A DNA stretch of 64,000 bases from CAYFHQ01 sp964342805 (lineage in GTDB: Bacteria > Bacillota > Clostridia > Peptostreptococcales > Acidaminobacteraceae). The notes beneath the pieces were generated by a model. That model did no database searches, was not told the DNA's origin, and saw only the letters and a program-made list of their open reading frames with translations. Position 1 is the stretch's first letter. Each line of letters starts with the position of its first letter. The DNA is taken from positions 8,757-72,756 of the forward strand of contig CAYFHQ010000009.1 in NCBI GenBank assembly GCA_964342805.1. Reading direction: 5' to 3'. Position numbers and translations under genes: made by a program. Shown here piece by piece: positions 14,991 to 24,249 of the stretch.

Positions 14991-15674
14991 CTAGAACAAA
15001 CTCAAGAGTCCATAGTACAACAAGGGCAAAAAGATGGCCGGGATCATGTTGGCCACCCGAATTTTGGTGACGCCCATGACGTTGAGGCCTATCCCCATGA
15101 TGATCATACCGCCAACAGCTGACATGTCGGCTATGGCCACCTCAGTGAGAATGTCCTTGACCCCCATGGACGCCAGGGCGATCAGGCCTTCATAGAGGGT
15201 TACGGGGATGGCTGAGGCGATTACCCCTATACCTAAGCTAGAGGCAAAAACAATGGCTGAAACACCATCCAAAATGGACTTGGTAAAGAGGGTAGAGTGG
15301 GTGCCTGTTAGGCCACTTTCCATGGCTCCAAGGATGGCCATGGCACCGCTACAGTATATCACCGACGCCGTGACAAAACCCTTGGTAAAGCCTTGACCCG
15401 CCTTGCCCAGTCGCCTCTCCATGAGGTCGCCAACATGCTCTAGGCCCCCTTGGATATTCCACCATTCGCCCAGGACACTCCCTATGGCCATGGCACCGAT
15501 CACAACAAGCAAGTCTGCAGACTTGAGGGCCGTTGACAAGCCGATTACTATAACTGCCAGGCCTAGGCCCTGCATAACCGTTTCCTTATAACTTTCCTTT
15601 ATGCCCTTTCGGAGCAATAAGCCGATCAAGCCACCCGCTATGATGGCTAGACCGTTAACAATAGGTCCCAACAT
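14991..15674 (-). CDS. DUF554 family membrane protein
   Basis: A 227-aa protein with about seven hydrophobic helices and the DUF554 (YdfK/YqgA) pattern: GPIVNGLAIIAGGLIGLLLRKG at the N-terminus and YCSGAMAILGAMESG in the middle. The function is unknown in the family; it is presumed to be a transporter or channel. GGAGA precedes the ATG. It lies upstream of the compatible-solute operon on the same strand. Confidence 0.88.
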   Translation of the reverse strand: MLGPIVNGLAIIAGGLIGLLLRKGIKESYKETVMQGLGLAVIVIGLSTALKSADLLVVIGAMAIGSVLGEWWNIQGGLEHVGDLMERRLGKAGQGFTKGFVTASVIYCSGAMAILGAMESGLTGTHSTLFTKSILDGVSAIVFASSLGIGVIASAIPVTLYEGLIALASMGVKDILTEVAIADMSAVGGMIIMGIGLNVMGVTKIRVANMIPAIFLPLLYYGLLSLF

Positions 15675-15738
15675 GTGCCTTCTCCTTTGTTTTCATATTG
15701 CGACCAGTATATCACTCACCATGGCCCTCCGCCATACA

Positions 15739-17055
15739 TTAGGACGGAATATCTTTATTCACAAATCGGTAGTAGGCAAGACCATGGAAAACCAGGGCGA
15801 TTGCCAAGAGGACCAAGGCGTCTGAAATCCGCCCAGACCCCCGGGCTTGTATGGCTCCCCAATCCACATAGTGGAAGGGGCTCAACCGTCCCAACCAGGT
15901 CAGTTGGGGAGACACTTGAGAAATGGTGTCCACAAAGTATAGGCCCATGACGACACCCATGACCAGGCTGTTATGGCCCCTGGTGTTTTTTGAGTACTGG
16001 GATATGGCCATGGCAATGGCCGCAAAAGTCCACATGAGTAGAATGCCAAAAAGGATCATATGGACCAGGACCACAGGATCATAGGTGATCAGTAGTTGGT
16101 TGATCTCCTCTTCCACCTGGGGATACGCCCCGGCCAACTTGCCCTTGTCCCCATGACTGGTCAATTGGCCAAGAAAGACTTGTGGGGTTTGGGAAAAGAG
16201 TTCTCCCCGGAAGGCAGGGTCCTCATAAAAGGAGGTCTTTAGGTTTTCAAACTCCGTCCGGGTGGCCTCCACTTCCGAAAGGAAGTTTTCCTTTTGGTCT
16301 TCTGGAATCTGAAAACGGTCCATCCAGGCCTGGGGGTTGTTGAGGACGTCTTGCAAGAGACCCTCAGGGTCTTCTAACATTTGCTCCATGAGGTCTTGGA
16401 GTTCTTTGTCGTCCATACCCATGTCTGTCAGTTGGTCCTGGGCGTCTGGAAGCTGGCCCTCAACCGTAGCCGCTACCCAACCCATGAGTAAGTCGTCGTT
16501 CCAGGTGAAGACCTGGTCCAGCTTGGAGGGGTGGGTCCGAACCGCTTGTTTCAGGGCTGTGAGAGGAGCTTCTTTTTCAACATAGCGGACAGAGGCTTGG
16601 GGGGTCAAGACCTGGAAGGCTGCAAAGGCCCCCAGGAGAACACACAGGTTGACAATGACAATTTGGATCAGGAGGACACTATTTTTTTGAATGTAGATCA
16701 TGCCCCGGTTGACAGGGCGGGTACGCAAAAACTCCAAGGTTCCGTCCCGCTGTTCTCCTGCCAGGAGCTGGACGGCCGAAGTCACTGCAAAGACTGACCC
16801 AATGAGGAGGAGATAGATCCCTGCATAGGTGGAGAAGTAGCCTTCTAAAGCGGTCAAGGCTGATACATCGGTGCTGATGGCCTTTAGCAGGGTCTTCATC
16901 ATGGGAGAATTGAGTATGCCTTCAAAGGCATGCATATTTTCTGCAATCATGGGATAAAACATCATACCCAGGGCCACCAGACCCGTTAGGGTCAAGGACC
17001 ATAGAAGGGTTGACCTGAGACTCCGTCTCCATTCCATTTTGAACAAGTTTCCCAT
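15739..17055 (-). CDS. ABC-2 type transporter permease
   Basis: A 438-aa membrane protein with one N-terminal helix, a large extracytoplasmic insert of about 180 residues (about 160-330) rich in charged residues, and several C-terminal helices. This is the ABC-2 export layout, seen in drug, peptide or lipid exporters. The start follows GAGGAGG. It is the last gene of a tetR, ATPase, permease operon, starting just after the ATPase stop. The substrate is unknown. Confidence 0.85.
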   Translation of the reverse strand: MGNLFKMEWRRSLRSTLLWSLTLTGLVALGMMFYPMIAENMHAFEGILNSPMMKTLLKAISTDVSALTALEGYFSTYAGIYLLLIGSVFAVTSAVQLLAGEQRDGTLEFLRTRPVNRGMIYIQKNSVLLIQIVIVNLCVLLGAFAAFQVLTPQASVRYVEKEAPLTALKQAVRTHPSKLDQVFTWNDDLLMGWVAATVEGQLPDAQDQLTDMGMDDKELQDLMEQMLEDPEGLLQDVLNNPQAWMDRFQIPEDQKENFLSEVEATRTEFENLKTSFYEDPAFRGELFSQTPQVFLGQLTSHGDKGKLAGAYPQVEEEINQLLITYDPVVLVHMILFGILLMWTFAAIAMAISQYSKNTRGHNSLVMGVVMGLYFVDTISQVSPQLTWLGRLSPFHYVDWGAIQARGSGRISDALVLLAIALVFHGLAYYRFVNKDIPS

Positions 17056-17056
17056 C

Positions 17057-17959
17057 TTAGACCTCCTCTCCTGTCTCGTAGTAGTGCATGAATATATCTT
17101 CTAGGCTGGGTTCCGCCATGGAAAAATCGTCGATATCCAGGCTTGCCAGCTTGGAAAATAAGGCCTGTAATTGACCGGCATACTGGAAGGTGATCTTGTG
17201 GCCTTCCTGGTGTAAGTCGATCACGTCCTGGAGGCCTTCAAGGTCATTCCCCTGTGTTTGAGTTGACTGACCGCCAGTTGCCAGTCTCACGGTAACCTGT
17301 TTAAGGTGTTTCTTTCGTAACTCGTCCACTGGGGAGACTTCCAGGATTTCACCTTCCCGGATCACAGCAACGGTTTCACAAAACTGCTGGACCTCGCTCA
17401 GGGTATGGGAGGAGAAGAATACAGTCGTCCCCGCCTTGTTTTCCTCTTTGAGCAACTGGAAGAAACGGGCCTGCATGAGGGGATCAAGGCCGGTGGTAGG
17501 CTCGTCCAATATGAGGAGTTCTGGCCGGTGGAGGAGGGCTTGGATAATCCCCACCTTTTTTCGATTACCAAAGGACAGATCCTCCACTGACTTGGTGGCG
17601 TCCAGGTCAAACCAGTCTATTAAGTACTTAAGCCGGTCTTGGTCCACCTTGCCATAGAAGCGACCGCTATACTCCAGGAGGTCCCTGCTATTCATCCGCT
17701 CATAGTAGGCCACCTCAGAGGGCAGGTAGCCAATGCGCTTGCGAATGGCCTGTCCATGTTTAACCATGTCCTGGCCAAAAACCAGGCCTTGGCCAGAAGT
17801 GGGTTTCAAAAGACCCATCAGGGTCCGAATGGTTGTGGACTTCCCTGCCCCATTAGGTCCGATGAAGCCAAAAAGGGCCCCCTTTGGAACGGTTAAATTA
17901 ACCCCTTCTATTCCTCGGTGGTTGCCATAGTATTTGGTTAGTTCCGTTAGCTCTATCAT
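17057..17959 (-). CDS. ABC transporter ATP-binding protein (drug-export type)
   Basis: A 300-aa ATPase partner of the adjacent permease. Walker A is GPNGAGKST (about residues 36-44), the signature is LSFGNRKKVGIIQALL, Walker B is LLILDEPTTGLD, and the H-loop is FFSSHTLSEV. The C-terminal 80 residues are the usual extension of ABC-2 ATPases. The start at 17959 is set at MIELTEL because the frame upstream of it lies in the end of the tetR gene and an AAAGGTGATGG site precedes it. Confidence 0.92.
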   Translation of the reverse strand: MIELTELTKYYGNHRGIEGVNLTVPKGALFGFIGPNGAGKSTTIRTLMGLLKPTSGQGLVFGQDMVKHGQAIRKRIGYLPSEVAYYERMNSRDLLEYSGRFYGKVDQDRLKYLIDWFDLDATKSVEDLSFGNRKKVGIIQALLHRPELLILDEPTTGLDPLMQARFFQLLKEENKAGTTVFFSSHTLSEVQQFCETVAVIREGEILEVSPVDELRKKHLKQVTVRLATGGQSTQTQGNDLEGLQDVIDLHQEGHKITFQYAGQLQALFSKLASLDIDDFSMAEPSLEDIFMHYYETGEEV

Positions 17960-17969
17960 TCCATCACCT

Positions 17970-18602
17970 TTAATCCTGTCTTCCGGGTGGTTCTGACGAC
18001 ATGGGGCCAAACAAACGATCCACCATGGCCTCTATATGAAAATCCAGTACCTGGGGGTAGGCTTCTTGGCCGATTTCAGCCTCGTGGAGTTGGAGAAAGA
18101 CCAGGCTGCGAAAGAGGCCGGCCAGGGTCTCTGGAGCCATCTTGGCCATGAGGCTGCCCGGTGGGGCCAACTGCTTTAATTGGTCAACAAAGTCAACGTC
18201 CTTCTGGATGTTATCTGCCTGCTTTTCCTTGGATATTTTCCGCCATATCCTTTCCATCAAGCCCGGTTCCAGCGTTTGCCTTAGGATAGGCTCCTTGGCC
18301 ATGACCTGGAACTGGGTCCGCCACATTTGCTTCATACGGTCTGCCATGGGCAGGCTGGCTTCCATGAGCTGGTTGGCGATTTGTCCATGCATGTGACTTT
18401 CAATGTGCTCAAGTATGGTGAGAAAGAGCTCCTCCTTGGAGCCATAAAAGAGATAAAAAGACCCCTTTGCAATCCCCACAGCTTCTGTAATGTCCTGGAC
18501 GGACGTCTTCCTAAAACCTTGAGTTTCGAAAAGTTGTTTGCCCTCCATACGTAGGGCCTTGTCTATATCTATTTTTTCTTGATCCGTAAATCCTTTGGGC
18601 AT
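17970..18602 (-). CDS. TetR family transcriptional regulator
   Basis: A 210-aa repressor. The N-terminal helix-turn-helix reads FRKTSVQDITEAVGIAKGSFYLFYGSKEEL (about residues 30-59, described), the classic TetR DNA-binding domain. The C-terminal ligand domain is divergent. ATG at 18602 is behind GGAGG; an in-frame GTG two codons earlier overlaps the site. First gene of the operon with the ABC-2 exporter, and a perfect palindrome lies directly upstream, so autoregulation is likely. Confidence 0.93.
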   Translation of the reverse strand: MPKGFTDQEKIDIDKALRMEGKQLFETQGFRKTSVQDITEAVGIAKGSFYLFYGSKEELFLTILEHIESHMHGQIANQLMEASLPMADRMKQMWRTQFQVMAKEPILRQTLEPGLMERIWRKISKEKQADNIQKDVDFVDQLKQLAPPGSLMAKMAPETLAGLFRSLVFLQLHEAEIGQEAYPQVLDFHIEAMVDRLFGPMSSEPPGRQD

Positions 18603-18612
18603 GTTCACCTCC

Positions 18613-18639
18613 TGTGACCATTTTTATATTCTGGTCACA
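18613..18639 (-). promoter_or_regulatory. Probable TetR operator
   Basis: A perfect inverted repeat TGTGACCA-N11-TGGTCACA sits immediately before the ribosome-binding site of the tetR gene. Its AT-rich centre contains a possible -10 (TATAAA on the minus strand). Binding would block transcription or its start. Confidence 0.7.
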
Positions 18640-18676
18640 TACAACATATCACGCTTCTCTTTTTCTGTCAAAAACA

Positions 18677-18717
18677 TAAAAAACCCATGAATGATCCTTG
18701 TCTAAGGCACTCATGGG
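18677..18717 (-). terminator. Intrinsic terminator of the PAS/GAF/GGDEF gene
   Basis: Stem CCCATGA / TCATGGG with an internal CCTTAGACAAGG dyad, followed by TTTTTTATG on the minus strand. Confidence 0.8.
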
Positions 18718-18730
18718 CATTGGGTTTGCT

Positions 18731-20596
18731 CTATTGATTCCCCTTTGGGGACTTTTGCTTTTTCATTAGGGTTTTATGGGCGTACATACGCTCGTCAGCC
18801 ACCTTGGTGAGGTTTTTGAAATTCTGGGCATCGATTGGCCACTGGGCAATCCCATAGGAAAAACTAATGGGGTAGGGCTTTTCTTCCAGCAAAATGGGTG
18901 AAGCCTTAAAGGTGTCTAACATTTGGTTAAACCGTTGTTTGAGTTGGTCTGGATCGGCTTCTTCCATGATAACGACAAACTCGTCGCCCCCATAACGGCC
19001 AAAAATATCGGTGTCCCGAATGCTGGCCTGCATGGCCCGGGCAAACTCCTTAATCAGGACGTCACCATTGGCATGGCCCAGGGTGTCATTGACCCGCTTG
19101 AGGTCATTCATATCAAACAAGGCCAGGGTCAGGGTACGGCCATATCGGGTTGCTGACTTAAGCATACGGCCAGCCAGTTCCTCAAAATGTGCCCGGTTGA
19201 AAACCCCTGTTAGGCTATCATGCCTGGACAGGTAGACCACACGGTCATAAAGATGGCGCTTGGACAAGGCCATTTGCAGGTGCTCTCGCATGTACTCCGC
19301 CATCATAAGGTCGGTTTCGTCAAAGGAGTTCACCTGGGAGGAGTCTAAATTGAGTAGACCATATATTTCTCCCCCCACCTGTAAGGGTGCACAGAGGGAA
19401 GCTTTTAAGGCAAATCCTTCATGGGAATCCACCAGGTCTGGCATGGTGGGCCGCAGCTTCTCTTGGAGGTCATTGATCATGATGGTCTGATCCATCTTCC
19501 CTTCGGTTTCATGCCAGAGGAAGGAGTCCTCCAGGTCCAACTCAAAGGTTTTGATTTCCTCGTCCACATAACCCCGCCAGGCCGCTGCTCTGAACTTGCC
19601 ATCCTCGTCCTTTATGAGGACAGACCCATGGTCAGCCCCCTGGACTGCTTCCAGGCCCATGCCAAGGATGTGGTTGTACAGAAGAACAGGGTCAATGTTT
19701 TCCATGGCCGAGTGGGTAATCCAGATCATGGATTGCTGAAGCTCACTCATCCGTTCCAGGGTTGCCTTGTTTTCCTTTTCCTTGTTGATGTCTCTAAAGG
19801 TGCCCACAATCCCCTTGGGAGACCCGTCCAAGTTGTGGATCAGGGTCTTTGACGAAAAGATATGGTGGTCAGTTCCGTCATGGTGGCGCATGGTGGTCTC
19901 CGCTTGGATGATTTCACCAGAAGCCAGGAGGGCACTGTCGACCACATGATAGGCACTGGCCAGGTCTTCTCTGAAGACTTCTTCCATGGTACGGCCAATC
20001 AACTCACTTCGTCGAAGGCCAAGGAACTTCAACATGGCTTCATTACAGTGGATATATCGGTCATCCAGGTCCTTAAAAAAGATGGGGTCTGGTACTGCGT
20101 CAAATATTTCTTCGGTGAACTTCAGCTGTTCAGCAATCTCCCGGGTCTTTTCAGTCCATTCGGAAATGTCCTGGACCACACCATGGATTTGGGTCAACTT
20201 GCCCTTAAACATGCTGACAAATAAGCGCCGGACTTGGTGGTCCGGTGTCTCCATTTTGACCATGATCTTCTGGGTGGTGCCCTGCTTTAATACGCCAGCA
20301 TAGGCTTCCATGACCAACTTTTGGTTGTGGGCGTCCAGGCGTTCAAAGATTTGCTGGTGAAGGGTGCCGTCGTCGTCAAAGGGTGTAAAACCAAAGAGTT
20401 TCATGGCATTCTTAGAAAAGCTAGACGTGTCTGTAGCCATGTCCCACTCCCAGGTGCCAGACTCCATTAAATTTTCAAATGTCTCCATAATGCGATCTTT
20501 TGACACCATGGACTCAGACATGTCCCTCCGGACACCACGTTTTTGGAATCCGAAACGTCTCTTATCGGGTTGTTTTTTACCACTTCGACCTCTCAT
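18731..20596 (-). CDS. PAS-PAS-GAF-GGDEF diguanylate cyclase
   Basis: A 621-aa soluble sensor. Residues about 30-150 are PAS-like, 165-285 are a second PAS (FKDLDDRYIHCNEAMLKFLG), 300-445 are GAF-like, and 455-615 are GGDEF. The active site GGDEF (about 536-540) is intact, and an RDTD inhibitory site precedes it by five residues, so synthesis of c-di-GMP with product inhibition is expected. There is no membrane segment. I placed the start at 20596 because GGAGG lies 6 bases upstream; a second ATG at 20521 with a closer GGAGG is possible. The signal sensed is unknown. Confidence 0.88.
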   Translation of the reverse strand: MRGRSGKKQPDKRRFGFQKRGVRRDMSESMVSKDRIMETFENLMESGTWEWDMATDTSSFSKNAMKLFGFTPFDDDGTLHQQIFERLDAHNQKLVMEAYAGVLKQGTTQKIMVKMETPDHQVRRLFVSMFKGKLTQIHGVVQDISEWTEKTREIAEQLKFTEEIFDAVPDPIFFKDLDDRYIHCNEAMLKFLGLRRSELIGRTMEEVFREDLASAYHVVDSALLASGEIIQAETTMRHHDGTDHHIFSSKTLIHNLDGSPKGIVGTFRDINKEKENKATLERMSELQQSMIWITHSAMENIDPVLLYNHILGMGLEAVQGADHGSVLIKDEDGKFRAAAWRGYVDEEIKTFELDLEDSFLWHETEGKMDQTIMINDLQEKLRPTMPDLVDSHEGFALKASLCAPLQVGGEIYGLLNLDSSQVNSFDETDLMMAEYMREHLQMALSKRHLYDRVVYLSRHDSLTGVFNRAHFEELAGRMLKSATRYGRTLTLALFDMNDLKRVNDTLGHANGDVLIKEFARAMQASIRDTDIFGRYGGDEFVVIMEEADPDQLKQRFNQMLDTFKASPILLEEKPYPISFSYGIAQWPIDAQNFKNLTKVADERMYAHKTLMKKQKSPKGNQ

Positions 20597-20681
20597 CGGC
20601 TGCCTCCACACGTTTTATCACTTTATTGTATCGAATTTAGCTACAAAGGTAAAACGAATTCACATTCCGACAATTTTTCCA

Positions 20682-23189
20682 CTATTTCTGTATGGTAGGT
20701 TCCACATTTCCAGTGAAGGTCACCTTGTCCTCATAGGGCTCTAGGGTTACCTTGTCAAACATGACTTCCGACTGGCCCGTAACATGGACCAAGCCTCGGT
20801 CGGGGAACATGGCGTAGGACCCACCTGCTATGCGGCTTTCTTCAAAAACAACACCCGTGCTATCTTGAAGTTCTAAGCCTGTACGACCGTTGCGGATCAT
20901 GGCTGTGTTTTTGACGTAAATGTCCTTGCTGTCTTCAAAGCGAAGGGCATAGGTCTCACAATCAGAGATCAGAGACCCCGTAATGCGTACCCCTTCCGTC
21001 GACCGGCCTTGGAGTCCATACCAACCACAGCCAAATAATATGGACTTGTCCATATGGAACTGGTTCACATTATCCAGGAGGATCACACCGTCCCTGCAAA
21101 AGAGGTTGAGGTGGCCCATGCGGACATTTTGGAGCATAACATTTTCGCTGTCCTTTAGGGTCAGCACCAGGCCATAGTCATTGGTGAGGATGTCTGACAC
21201 ATCGGCCCCTTGGATGAGGAGGTTTTTCACACCACTGATTTCGATGCCTCCAAATTCACCGGGCTTGACGAAGTCTGTTTCAGGGATATAGGTGAAAACC
21301 AAGGAAGGAGCTTCCACAATAATGTGGGTGTCATTTCCAATGGCTTGTATAAAGTCTTCTGGGGTAGAGACCCGCTTTATCGTGTATCCTTCTGTGTCAA
21401 AGTCTCCACGGCTTTTCAAGAAGCTGCGTTCCACCAGTTGCTGCTGCTTTTCCTTGAGAGCTTGGATTTTGGGATCACTGTCCGAAAGGCCATAACCGTA
21501 TTTTTGATAGACCTCATTGAGGTCTAGGTTCATGACCCCCTGGGCCTTCTTCACCGCAGCCAGGAACTCCCGTAGCATGGGCGTGAATGTCGCCCTTGGA
21601 TAGGTTTCAATAGTTTGCTCATAGGCCTGAATCACTTCAGACCCCATAACACCATTAAAAAACTTAGGCGTATTGTCCAGTTCCATGTTGGGGTCAACAA
21701 AAAATCCTATGACCTGGTTGTAACGGTCCACAAAGGCCGGTGTCCCCCAATGTTCTGGATAGGAAGTGATCAACCGGTCCATTTGACCCAGGCGCTCACC
21801 AAAGGTATTCCAGCCCATGGCTAGGCCAGCGTCAACAAAGTAAAATCCAATCTTTCTTTCTTCCCGCACTGCCTTGAGCCAAGCTAGGGTTGCCGGGTCG
21901 TCTGTCAAACGTTCCATGGCCTCATAAGCCCTAGGTGACACCATATAGGTTGGGTAGCCTTCGTCATAAAATAGCTGGATTCGGCCAATTTTCATCATTC
22001 TAGCAATGGCCTTTTCCTCGTCAGTGTAGGTGTCCCTGTAGAGCTGGGGCTCCAAGGTTTGGGTGTAGTCCTCAAACTCAAATAGGCCACCGAAAACCAT
22101 GTCTAAGTCTGGTTGCTCCCAGGTCAAGCCATCCAGAAGACCTGCCTGCTTTTCCAGGAGTTGGCTCAAGGGCTGGATAAAGGCCGTCCCGTCTTCCCCA
22201 TGGTAGTTTTTCATGGTAGTCGCCAGGCGTAAGCCATGGTTAAAGCCTTGTAAATCAAGGTCTGTAAACTGGTTTACGAAGTTCGTGTATACTCTTTCTA
22301 TTCCTGCGTCAGTGGTGGCTCCATAGAGGTCTGTCAAGGCCCTTGCCATCATGACCTGGACTTGGCCTGAGGTCCGCGGATAGAGGAGTTTGAGGGTCTG
22401 GGAAGGCTTCACATACCTGGACACAAAGCCGTCGTATGGGATTTCTGACACGGTAGCTTTATCAACGACCAGGTCAAATCCCTGGCCATCCTGGTAGCCT
22501 ATGTGGTTGGTTTCTTTGACAATCCCCTGTCCCACCTTCCACTGGGTGACTTGTCTAAAGCCCTTGCGCCACTGTGGAACAAGGTCTCCTTTGGCAACCA
22601 TGGTCACTTCAATCTCGTCTGCTGTAATTTCTGTAATGGTTCCTTGGACGTCAATTAAGCCTGATAGGCTGGCGTCGTACCACTGGGTTGACCAAGTCTG
22701 CCCAACCACCAAGGGACCTTGGAGCCTGACCACCTGGTCTTGGTCCGTTAGCTTTTCCACAAGTTGGTCTGGACCCACGGCATAGACCTTGAGGAAACTG
22801 GTGTCTCCCCCTTCAGCGTCGGACATGTCTTCCACTTCACCTTCTATGAAGTAGGTCTTCACGCCGGTTTGCATATCTGTTTCCATGTTGACCAGGGTTT
22901 CCATCCGCTGATACTCCAGCATGCCCCTATAGGTCCAGGAATTGCCCACAGACAAGTCATAGAGGTCCGAGATTTGAAAGTCGGCCTGAGTGATGGTCGG
23001 CTGGGGCGCATCTTCTTCAGTGGGTGTTTCAGGGCTCGCTTCCCCTTGCTCCCCAGAATTTTCTGTAGTCTCTGTAACCGGGTCACTTGTCCCTGGATCA
23101 TTTGTATTGGTATTTTCTTCTGGTGTACAGCCGGCCATAGCCAACATTGCAAGGAGGAGGACCAGCCACCAGACAAAGGTCTTTTTCAT
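20682..23189 (-). CDS. Lipoprotein with C-terminal right-handed beta-helix
   Basis: An 835-aa exported lipoprotein. The signal peptide ends in a lipobox MAGC (Cys near residue 21), followed by a Thr/Glu/Pro-rich linker to about residue 65. Residues 70-600 are a large region without a domain I recognise. The last 220 residues show repeated strand ladders (GLVLTLKDSENVMLQNVRMG, YALRFEDSKDIYVKNTAMIR, GLELQDSTGVVFEESRIAGG) typical of NosD/pectate-lyase-type parallel beta-helices. Such domains bind or cut polysaccharide, but no catalytic residues can be named. The start is placed at the signal peptide, 10 bases after AAGGAAG. Monocistronic. Confidence 0.78.
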   Translation of the reverse strand: MKKTFVWWLVLLLAMLAMAGCTPEENTNTNDPGTSDPVTETTENSGEQGEASPETPTEEDAPQPTITQADFQISDLYDLSVGNSWTYRGMLEYQRMETLVNMETDMQTGVKTYFIEGEVEDMSDAEGGDTSFLKVYAVGPDQLVEKLTDQDQVVRLQGPLVVGQTWSTQWYDASLSGLIDVQGTITEITADEIEVTMVAKGDLVPQWRKGFRQVTQWKVGQGIVKETNHIGYQDGQGFDLVVDKATVSEIPYDGFVSRYVKPSQTLKLLYPRTSGQVQVMMARALTDLYGATTDAGIERVYTNFVNQFTDLDLQGFNHGLRLATTMKNYHGEDGTAFIQPLSQLLEKQAGLLDGLTWEQPDLDMVFGGLFEFEDYTQTLEPQLYRDTYTDEEKAIARMMKIGRIQLFYDEGYPTYMVSPRAYEAMERLTDDPATLAWLKAVREERKIGFYFVDAGLAMGWNTFGERLGQMDRLITSYPEHWGTPAFVDRYNQVIGFFVDPNMELDNTPKFFNGVMGSEVIQAYEQTIETYPRATFTPMLREFLAAVKKAQGVMNLDLNEVYQKYGYGLSDSDPKIQALKEKQQQLVERSFLKSRGDFDTEGYTIKRVSTPEDFIQAIGNDTHIIVEAPSLVFTYIPETDFVKPGEFGGIEISGVKNLLIQGADVSDILTNDYGLVLTLKDSENVMLQNVRMGHLNLFCRDGVILLDNVNQFHMDKSILFGCGWYGLQGRSTEGVRITGSLISDCETYALRFEDSKDIYVKNTAMIRNGRTGLELQDSTGVVFEESRIAGGSYAMFPDRGLVHVTGQSEVMFDKVTLEPYEDKVTFTGNVEPTIQK

Positions 23190-23251
23190 ATTTTTGACAC
23201 TTCCTTCCATTTTCTTTTACAGCTAGTATATCACACGTACATCACCGGTAA

Positions 23252-23306
23252 TTTAAAATAAGCTTACAATCTGAAGGCATTTTCAAATCGTAAGCTTATG
23301 TTTTTC
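23252..23306 (-). terminator. Intrinsic terminator of the EamA gene
   Basis: The long stem ATAAGCTTAC / GTAAGCTTAT, extended by further pairs, is followed by TTTTAAAT on the minus strand and by TGTTTTTC on the plus strand. Confidence 0.8.
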
Positions 23307-23319
23307 TCATTTTCATTTA

Positions 23320-24147
23320 TTATAGGTTTAAGAGGACCAGGGCAAGACAGGTGAAAACCAAGGCAAGTCCCGCCCGCCGGCTTAGGACTTCCTTGTAGAT
23401 CAGGCGTCCCAAGAGAATAATTAAGGCCATGGACCCGGCGCTATATACGGGAAAGGCTACAGCGGTGGGCACTGTCACAAGGGCCTGGATTAAAAACCAG
23501 GAAGAAAAGAGGTTGGGGATGCCAACAGCCACCCCTGCCATAAGGTCTCTTGAGGACCAGGCCTCTGCCTTCCTTATGGCCATGATCAAGCTCAGAAGGC
23601 CCGCTGTGGCGAAAACCACCATGAGGAAACCAGCCTTGGCTTCTGCGCCCCCGAACTGTTGAAAGAGCTTGTTGGAGAACTCCGCTAACCCTCCGAATAA
23701 GAACAAGAGCAGGAGTCCGGCCTTCACCCTCTCCCCCTTTTGGATGTTGCCACTCTGGACCATGACTATGGCCAAGAGGGCTAAAAGGATCCCAAGGGTT
23801 TGAAGGCCACTGGGCCATTCCTGCCAAATGATCAAGGACAGGAGCATGGGCATGAGTATGCCAAGCTTACCAAACATACCCGACAGGCCTGCCCCATAAC
23901 GGTTGACAGAAATTTGGTACCAGACAAAACTCAGAAAGAAAAAGATGCCTGCTGGTATGCCGATCCAAAGAACCCAGGCATTGAGGTTTTGAAATTGGCC
24001 ACTGCCGCCTAGGGCTAGACTGACCAGGGTTGCAGTGGCATAGTTCATGGTCGTCACCACGTATCGATTCAATCGCTGGCCTTCAGTGTATTTGAAGATC
24101 AGGGCGATTGCAGCACTACAGACAATGGCGGTAAATAATGAAAACAT
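23320..24147 (-). CDS. EamA/DMT family transporter
   Basis: A 275-aa protein with about ten predicted membrane helices, matching the drug/metabolite transporter superfamily. The second half ends with the typical TAVAFPVYSAGSMALIILLGRLIYKEVLS pattern (described). Substrates vary from amino acids to nucleotide sugars and cannot be read here. GGAGG precedes the ATG. Confidence 0.85.
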   Translation of the reverse strand: MFSLFTAIVCSAAIALIFKYTEGQRLNRYVVTTMNYATATLVSLALGGSGQFQNLNAWVLWIGIPAGIFFFLSFVWYQISVNRYGAGLSGMFGKLGILMPMLLSLIIWQEWPSGLQTLGILLALLAIVMVQSGNIQKGERVKAGLLLLFLFGGLAEFSNKLFQQFGGAEAKAGFLMVVFATAGLLSLIMAIRKAEAWSSRDLMAGVAVGIPNLFSSWFLIQALVTVPTAVAFPVYSAGSMALIILLGRLIYKEVLSRRAGLALVFTCLALVLLNL

Positions 24148-24249
24148 GGATCCTCCAGGGGCTGACCTCCAGGTCGCTTGTGTACAAGTAATTGCTAGGA
24201 ATAACCGTCATTGGTTGGTGTATATCCTTCTATGCCCGTGAAGACTGGC

